Shown: piece after piece, positions 58,453 to 64,000 of the stretch
Numbering within the stretch: the first letter of the stretch is position 1
How the letters are laid out: each line of letters starts with the position of its first letter
Assembly: GCA_019914995.1 (NCBI GenBank)
Contig: CM034136.1
Location: forward strand, 6,277,270-6,341,269
DNA: 64,000 nucleotides
Origin: Acanthochlamys bracteata
Taxonomy: Eukaryota > Streptophyta > Magnoliopsida > Pandanales > Velloziaceae
Direction: 5' to 3'
The notes under the pieces: generated by a model
Told to the model about the DNA's origin: nothing
Databases searched by the model: none
The model's input: the letters and a program-made list of their open reading frames with translations, nothing else
Made by a program: the position numbers and the translations under genes

Positions 58453-59115
58453 CTGGAAAATCATGCCGTCTTCGCTGCGATCATCGCTGGAAAATCATGC
58501 CGTCTTCGCTGGTATAATCAACTAAGTCCAGCAGTTCACCATCGCCCATTCACTCCGGCGGAAGACGCTGCGATCATCGCTGCACACAATAAGTACAGCA
58601 ACAAGTGGGCAACGATTGCTCGTCTTCTCCCTGGCCGTACTGATAACGCGATAAAAAATCACTGGAACTCTACGCTCCGTCGCCGCCGTAAAGATGGTGA
58701 AGTGTCTGCTGCTGCTATTGTTGTTACTCCTACAACACCGTCACCTGCAACACCGGAGCAGGACTAGGGCATTGAGCCGACGATGAAGAGAATTTGTATT
58801 AGGGAAGAAGATGAAATGGTCATGTTACCTCCGGTGGAGAAATTAGTTAGTGAACCAGAGACTTCGTTGTCGCTTAGTATGCCGGGAGAAGGCGGCAGCA
58901 GCTGTGGAAGAGGAGAGAAGAAGTGGGATACGGAGGTGAAGGAGATTTGTTTGCGATCGATAATGAGGGAGTTGATAGCAGAAGAAGTTAGGAATTATAT
59001 GAATAGATTGAGAGAAGAAAGTGGAATGGCGGCGATTGTGGCGGGCGCTGGCGGTGGTGGTGGAGGGATTCCGGTGCTTGTTAAAACGGAGACGGCATCT
59101 AATGGGCGGAATTAG
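58453..59115 (+). pseudogene. R2R3-MYB transcription factor relic
   Basis: The end of repeat R2 (GKSCRLRW then [13 protein letters not shown]) and all of R3 ([20 protein letters not shown], then [20 protein letters not shown], then STLRRRR) are readable up to about 58690. The frame then hits TAG (about 58765), eight codons after which it continues in the same frame as 58783-59115 with the EAR-like SLSLSMPG and an acidic helical tail. The first part of R2 and any start codon are missing. A 24-base segment of R2 is duplicated with a 34-base period (58453-58476 and 58487-58510). NQLSP-type R2/R3 linkers occur in the MYB44/MYB73/MYB25 clades (family knowledge). With the 5' truncation, duplication and in-frame stop, it is not a functional gene as read. 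Confidence 0.85.
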
Positions 59116-59501
59116 AAATTTTAGATCTTTTTGATTTTCTTTTTGTCTATTGTTTTCCTTTTATTAATGCGGGTTGAATAATTAGCTCAATTGTAAAGAA
59201 ACAAAATGAAGAAAAAAGTTAAATGGTTAGTATCATATATAATTTGAAGAAAGCAATGCTGCAATGGATTTACAATGCCTTTTCTTTATACAAATCAAAC
59301 CCAAAATGTTGGAAAAGGATTTTTCTTAAATTGAACTTGTTCATGGCTTATGCCACTCTATTGGTCCTCATAAATTGCTGGGCCTTGAGGGGGCTTGTGA
59401 AATGGAACAATAAACGAACTCTGACCATTATCATCTTTCATCATCTTTCATTCTCAATCCAGCGACACAGAAGACTGAGTGAGATTGATTAGCTCACTGC
59501 T

Positions 59502-59660
59502 ATGAGGACGAAAATGGTAGCTAGAGAATCCCTGCTATCAGCAACAACGATGAATTCCATCTATACTTTCTCCATTGTTGTTCTTTTTCTCTGTTTCTCT
59601 CAATGCAGCAAGTTAGCTGCCGTAGAATTGCCTCCTGGATCAGAGCCGTACTCTTCTTGA
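59502..59660 (+). CDS. Short frame with signal-peptide-like N-terminus, unassigned
   Basis: A 52-codon frame (MRTKMVARESLLSATTMNS..., then a hydrophobic core IYTFSIVVLFLCFSQCS and AAVELPPGSEPYSS) ends in TGA. The hydrophobic core followed by small residues looks like a secretory signal, as in the first exon of a secreted or receptor protein. No continuation was identified downstream, so it could be the 5' remnant of a broken gene. I do not recognise the family. Confidence 0.25.
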   Translation: MRTKMVARESLLSATTMNSIYTFSIVVLFLCFSQCSKLAAVELPPGSEPYSS

Positions 59661-59894
59661 TCTGAAGAAAGGTTCATCTTTCTCTAAACGATAAGCGTTG
59701 GTGAATTGGCGCAATGGCACTGATTCTTTGAATAATTTGTTCTAATTTATATTAGTATCAGGTAGCTTAAATTTTTGAATCATTAAAATTCATTCTTAAA
59801 GTGTATACCTTTCTATAAACTTTCTACTGCTACGGAAAAGTTAACGAACTGAAGAAAACCAGGAAGTGGAAAATGAGTACATCAGGTTCTGCTA

Positions 59895-60280
59895 ATGGAG
59901 GGAAAAAAACTCTCCCATCATATCTCTATAAGCCATCACAAAGTATGTACAGAGATGATCTATAGCAAAACCAAATCTACACTGGAAGCTCTAATTCTTA
60001 TTCTTTTTTCACTTTTCCTTCTTCATCTAAAACCAATAATACAAATCAATGCATCAACTAGTTTCACTGAAATGTATGGCGCCAACTTTCCATACGATAA
60101 AAGTTGTTCCAAGCATGAATGCACTGATGAGTACGAAAGAGACGCCAATCAGATGCAGGTCTCTCCCTCCAGGGAATCAAATGCCCAGCTCTGCTTTGGC
60201 ATTCCTCTATTGCATTCGTCAGACAAATTTGTGGGAGCTTCAGGAATCCCTGACCTTTTCTTGCCTTTTTCTTGCCTTTA
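59895..60280 (+). CDS. Hypothetical frame interrupted by a copia insertion
   Basis: A plus-strand frame from ATG 59895 includes a strong hydrophobic segment at about residues 30-52 (LEALILILFSLFLLHLKPII) and then a Cys-containing polar region (CSKHEC). It runs straight into the 3' LTR of the copia element. If the element is mentally removed, the same frame stays open beyond the other LTR (from about 63743) for about 50 codons to a TAA at about 63890. The protein is not recognised, and an open run of that length can occur by chance, so this may not be a gene. Confidence 0.3.
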
Positions 60281-60397
60281 TCATAAGTTGATTTCTCAAT
60301 AAGAAGAAGTACAATATATATAGAATACAAGAAATTTAGATTAGGAAGAATATCTAATATCTAAACTAGTAAAGAAATATAACTAAATATTTTAACA
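60280..60397 (-). repeat. 3' LTR of the copia element
   Basis: Nearly identical to the 5' LTR over about 115 bases, except that it lacks the 20-base tandem duplication found there and its outer terminus is altered (TTATCAT where the partner has the TGATAAAATCAC end). Confidence 0.85.
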
Positions 60398-63005
60398 CTC
60401 CCCCTCAAGTTGATGCATAGATATCATACATGCTCAATTTGTCTAAAAATTCTAAGAATATATGCTTTGAAATTGCTTTGGTAAGAATGTCGGCCAGTTG
60501 CTCTTCCGATCGAATCTTAGGCAACTCCAGAATTTTTTCATCCAACTTTTCCTTAATAAAGAACATGTCTACCTCAACATGTTTTGTGCGATCATGTTGA
60601 ACTGGATTATGTGTTATATCAAATGCTGCTTTATTATCACAGTATAATCGAATCGATCGCTTAGGTGCAAAGCCTAAATCTTCCAGAAGGAGTCTCAACC
60701 ATAATACTTCACAAAGTTCAAGTGCTAAACATCTAAATTCAGCTTTTGCACTTGAACGTGCTACAACATTCTGCTTTTTACTTCTCTATGTGATTAGATT
60801 ACCGTCCACGAAGGTAAAGTAATCTGAGGTAGACCGTCTATCATTAATTGTTCCTGCCCAGTCAGCATCAGTATATACATCTATATTTTGATAATTTATA
60901 TTTTTCATGAATAGAATTCCTTTTCCAAGAGCAGATTTTAAGTACCTCAAAATGCGTATCACTGCATTCATATGTTGTTCTTCAGGATTATGCATAAATT
61001 GACTGACAATGCTCAATGCATATGCACGATCAGGTCTTGTATGTGCCAATACATCAATCTTCCTACTAGTCTCTTATATCTTTCTTTATTAGCTGGTACC
61101 TGATTAGTCTTAATACGCAACTTTAGACCTTCTTCTACTGGTGTATCAATTGGTTGACAGGCAGACATACAAGTTTTCTCTAAAAGGTCTAAGGCATACT
61201 TTTGTTGAGACAAAAAGATTCCCTTATTAGATCAGGATACTTCAATCCCAAAAAACTATTTCAAATGATCAAGATTTTTCATTTCAAATTCTTTAAATAA
61301 GTAATCTTCAATGCCTTCCTTTCTTCCGAATCATTTTCTATAACGATCATGTCATCAACATATACAATAAGTGCAGTGATTTTGTCATACTTTTTTTTCA
61401 GAAATAAAGTGTGATATGAATTGCTCTGATGGTATCCAAATGCTACCATAGACTTTGTGAATCTTTCAAACCATGCTCTTGGAGATTGTTTTAGCTCATA
61501 AAGTGATTTTTTTAATCTACACACTTTTTGTCTGTGGACTTCTAATGAATTACATCCTCGTAGAAGATCCATATAAACCTCTTCAGTCAAGTCACCATGT
61601 AGAAAGGTGTTCTTCACATCAAATTGTTGCAATGGCCAATCTAAATTCACAGCTAAAGATAACAAGACTCGAATAATATTTATTTTAGCTAAAGGTGCAA
61701 AGATATCTGTGTAGTCGATTATGTAGATTTGGGTGTACCATTTTGCCTTGAAACGTTCGACTGTACTTTCTGTCTGTTTTATACTTCACAGTATATACCA
61801 TTTTTTTGTAAGTATTTCATCTCTTCATTCATAGCTTCTTTTCACCTTGGGTCATTTAAGACTTTCTGCACACTGTTAGAAATAGATACAGTAGACAATT
61901 GATTTACAAATACCAGATTTTATTCTGACAGTCGATGGTTAGACACATAATGACTCATAGGGTATTTGATTTTACTAGAAAGTTCAGGTTCATAGATAGG
62001 CTTAGGAATACCTCTATTATGACGGTGTGGTAACTGTCTTCTGAATGCTTCAAATATTGGGTTAAGAACATCCTTAGTAGTCGATTGGTTTGGTATGTAT
62101 GTTGATTGTGAAGCGAGGGACTCTAGATAAGATAAAATTGGTGCCATACATTCAGTTCCTGAGTGTTCAGTATTTTCATTCACTGTCACACCAAATAAGT
62201 CATCGTTAATTACTTCTAACAGAGAGTTGTCGCCACTGTTGTCCACTACTTGATAGGCAAACTTAGACAATCTATTTTTCTCTGAAGAGTGAGGCTCATA
62301 ATCTAAAGTCTGAGCTTCCCTAAAATTCTCCCCTTGAAGTTCAGCCTCAGCAGAAAAATACATTGTATTTTTATGAAATACAACATCCATTGTGGTAAAA
62401 ATACGCTGAGTTGGAGGATGATAACACCGGTACCCTTTTTGAGACGCAGCATACCCAAGAAAGACACACCTCAAAGCTCAATGACTCAATTTGTTACGTT
62501 GGTGATGGTGAAGATGTACAATTCTCAAAGCTTGCTGACTCAACTTATCACGATGGTCTAATTCTCGAAAAATTTCGATCAATTCTCCATAATATTCAGA
62601 GATAGATTTTCCACTCTCTTTAGCAGTAAATGCTTTTTGGTTCAAAGAGAATACCTGCAGTTCATCACTCCCATCATAATACGTCTTTGATAGAGCATTT
62701 CAAATCTCCCGAGCAGTAGGTAAGCGTAAATAGCGTTTCATAATTTTTGGAATCATGGACATAAGTAGCCATCTCTTCACTTTCTGATTTTCAGTATACC
62801 ATTTTTCATATCCAGCATCTGATTCATCAAGTGGTTTTGCCTTACCACGTATATAAGAAAGCTTCTCTCTTTCAGCAATGTGCATCTCCATTAATTGAGA
62901 CAAAATATCATAATTAGTCTCATTAAGAATAAATCCTGAATTGAATGCACCTTCTGATTGAATGATAACTGGAGTAATTCTAGACATAACTGCTGCCCTC
63001 CCCAA

Positions 63006-63420
63006 AAAAAAAATTTTTTTTTGTGGAAACCAAATCGGGCTGAACGGGCCTGAACCGGGACGGGCCGGGCTGGTAGGATCTCGCCGGAGTTGGGCTGGGG
63101 ATCAAGGACGGCCGATCGAACGGCTAAGAACGCTGACGGTTATAGCTGAGGCGGAGAGCAGGAACAGTGCAAGCCAATAGCGACAACGATGCCGGCTATG
63201 GCGACCGGCAGAGACGGCAGCGGCGGCGGCAGAGACGCAACCGAGCGTGCTTGAGGCGAGATCGCGATCCGGCGACGGCAGCGTGCTAAGATTTAGCAGC
63301 GGCGGCGAGCAGAGACGACGAGCAGCGGCGGCGGCGTGAGATGGCGGGTCTTCAAGCGAGATCTGATGGCACTCCGGCAGCGACGGCGACAACGGCGGCA
63401 GTGGCGATTGCTAGGGTTAC
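63006..63420 (-). other. GC-rich untranslated leader of the copia element
   Basis: Between the primer-binding site and gag lies about 400 bases of DNA that is markedly GC-rich (GGCGGCGGC, CGGCAGCGGCGG motifs). It contrasts with the AT-rich element and flanks. A 96-codon minus frame here is Ala/Ser/Arg-rich low complexity and not a recognisable protein. This is the position of the retrotransposon leader/packaging region. Confidence 0.6.
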
Positions 63421-63592
63421 AAATTTTTCTTTATTTTTTTATTTTTTATGATCAAGTAGCACTGTCTATTTGTGACAGCAACAATAATCGCCGACAACAA
63501 TTACCAATCGACCAACCAAGTGATTTGAATTTCTTTTTTTTCTTGTGATATAACAATGGTAAAATCAGATTTGGCTCTGGTACCAAATTGAA

Positions 63593-63737
63593 TGATAAAA
63601 TCACAAGTTGATTTCTCAATAAGAAGAAGTACAATATATATATAATACAAGAAATCTAAATTAGGAAGAATATCTAATATCTAAACTAGTAAAGAAATAT
63701 CTAAACTAGGGAAGAAATATAACTAAATATTTCAACA
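63593..63737 (-). repeat. 5' LTR of the copia element
   Basis: On the minus strand it begins TGTTGAAATATTTAG and ends GTGATTTTATCA. It contains a 20-base tandem duplication (CTAAACTAG-TAAAGAAATAT / CTAAACTAG-GGAAGAAATAT in plus orientation) absent from the 3' LTR. The primer-binding site follows directly, 7 bases inside. Confidence 0.88.
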
Positions 63738-64000
63738 TTTGCATCCCATCACTGATTGTAAGGGTTCTGTTTGTGTATCTGGACAAGAGCCTTGCTACCG
63801 TTAGCTTCTCTCTTGCTGTCAAAGGAGGTCTCTTTGGCGAAGGATCATTTGTTCATAGTGAAGCTTTGCTTTTGAATTTGTCTGTGAATTAATAATAGAG
63901 CTGAGTTGATCAGTGGTCATTTGTGCTTCAAATTAGACTCTTCCGTCCTTAGCTCAGCCTCAGCGAGTGATCCTTTTACTGTATCCTGTGGGAATATCTT
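63738..64000. other. Right flank of the copia element
   Basis: Begins TTTGCATCCC; the left flank ends CTTGC/CTTTATCA, so a 5-base target duplication (TTTGC versus CTTGC) is possible but imperfect. One plus frame is open to about 63890, discussed with the frame at 59895. Nothing else recognised before the window ends. Confidence 0.45.

Larger units (their letters stand above)
60280..63737 (-). mobile_element. Ty1/copia retrotransposon, internally deleted and degenerate
   Basis: Coding runs on the minus strand, so the 5' LTR is at the right. The 5' LTR 63593-63737 (145 bp, TG...CA) is followed by a primer-binding site for initiator tRNA-Met (TGGTACCAGAGCC, 63585-63573). The gag (UBN2-type) start is near 62985 (MSRITPVI), followed by broken gag frames to about 62500. 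Protease and most of integrase are absent. A post-integrase segment (VFLGYAASQKGYRCYHPPT) lies at about 62474-61920. Reverse transcriptase fragments at 61665-60790 include QQFDVKNTFLHGDLTEEVYM and the YVDD active-site motif, and RNase H at 60700-60405 includes LYCDNKAAFDI. A polypurine tract (GGGGGAG) abuts the 3' LTR 60397-60280. Multiple stops mean it is non-autonomous now. Confidence 0.93.

Noticed and set aside
63102-63392. 96-codon minus ORF, Ala/Ser/Arg-rich
   Set aside because: Low-complexity translation of the GC-rich copia leader; upstream of gag and not a known retroelement protein.

Overview
This is a stretch of plant nuclear DNA. It has intron-rich genes with GT-AG splice sites, very AT-rich intergenic DNA, miniature inverted-repeat transposons, a Ty1/copia element and land-plant-specific families (ABI4, CHUP1-like, ATL, GARP, a CBM-bearing F2KP). 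The families and exon structures fit a eudicot. The species cannot be named from the sequence alone.

Layout. 1-3.4 kb (minus): the N-terminal 698 codons of importin beta-1, cut by the window edge, with its 5'UTR intron and promoter. 4.4-7.5 kb (minus): a decayed ETO1-like pseudogene that kept its introns. 8.4-13.4 kb: gene-free AT-rich DNA full of short dispersed repeats. 13.5-14.9 kb (plus): a five-exon GARP/G2-like transcription factor. 18.6-20.5 kb (plus): a small conserved plant gene carrying two one-base frame breaks. 22.4-23.3 kb (plus): intronless ABI4. 24.6-27.2 kb (plus): a two-exon ZIP6-type metal transporter. 28.5-31.2 kb (minus): a wrecked receptor-like protein gene. 31.9-32.8 kb (minus): an ATL-type RING-H2 E3 ligase. 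34.9-45.1 kb (minus): a 23-exon fructose-6-phosphate-2-kinase/fructose-2,6-bisphosphatase (F2KP) gene whose exons join into an uninterrupted 744-residue protein. 46.5-48.3 kb (minus): a CHUP1-like protein. 50.3-52.2 kb (plus): FCF2, a pre-rRNA processing factor. 52.7-56.3 kb (minus): an aprataxin-like protein (P-loop, macro, HIT and zinc-finger regions; the 'bHLH140' family). 57.35 kb (minus): tRNA-His(GTG). 58.45-59.1 kb (plus): a relic of an R2R3-MYB gene. 60.3-63.7 kb (minus): an internally deleted copia retrotransposon sitting inside a possible host reading frame.

The genes are ordinary nuclear genes with separate jobs (nuclear import, transcription, metal transport, ubiquitination, sugar signalling, organelle positioning, ribosome biogenesis, DNA end repair). 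They are not a pathway cluster, and I found no convincing new multi-gene system. The less ordinary content is structural. There are four decayed or broken host genes in 64 kb, and one MYB relic carries a clear local template-switch signature. Two Tourist-like MITE families have readable TAA/TTA target duplications, and a 1-kb terminal-inverted-repeat element lies in an F2KP intron. F2KP also uses a GC-AG intron that is required to keep its frame. Exon coordinates were worked out by hand from splice signals, reading frame and remembered family sequences, with no database search.
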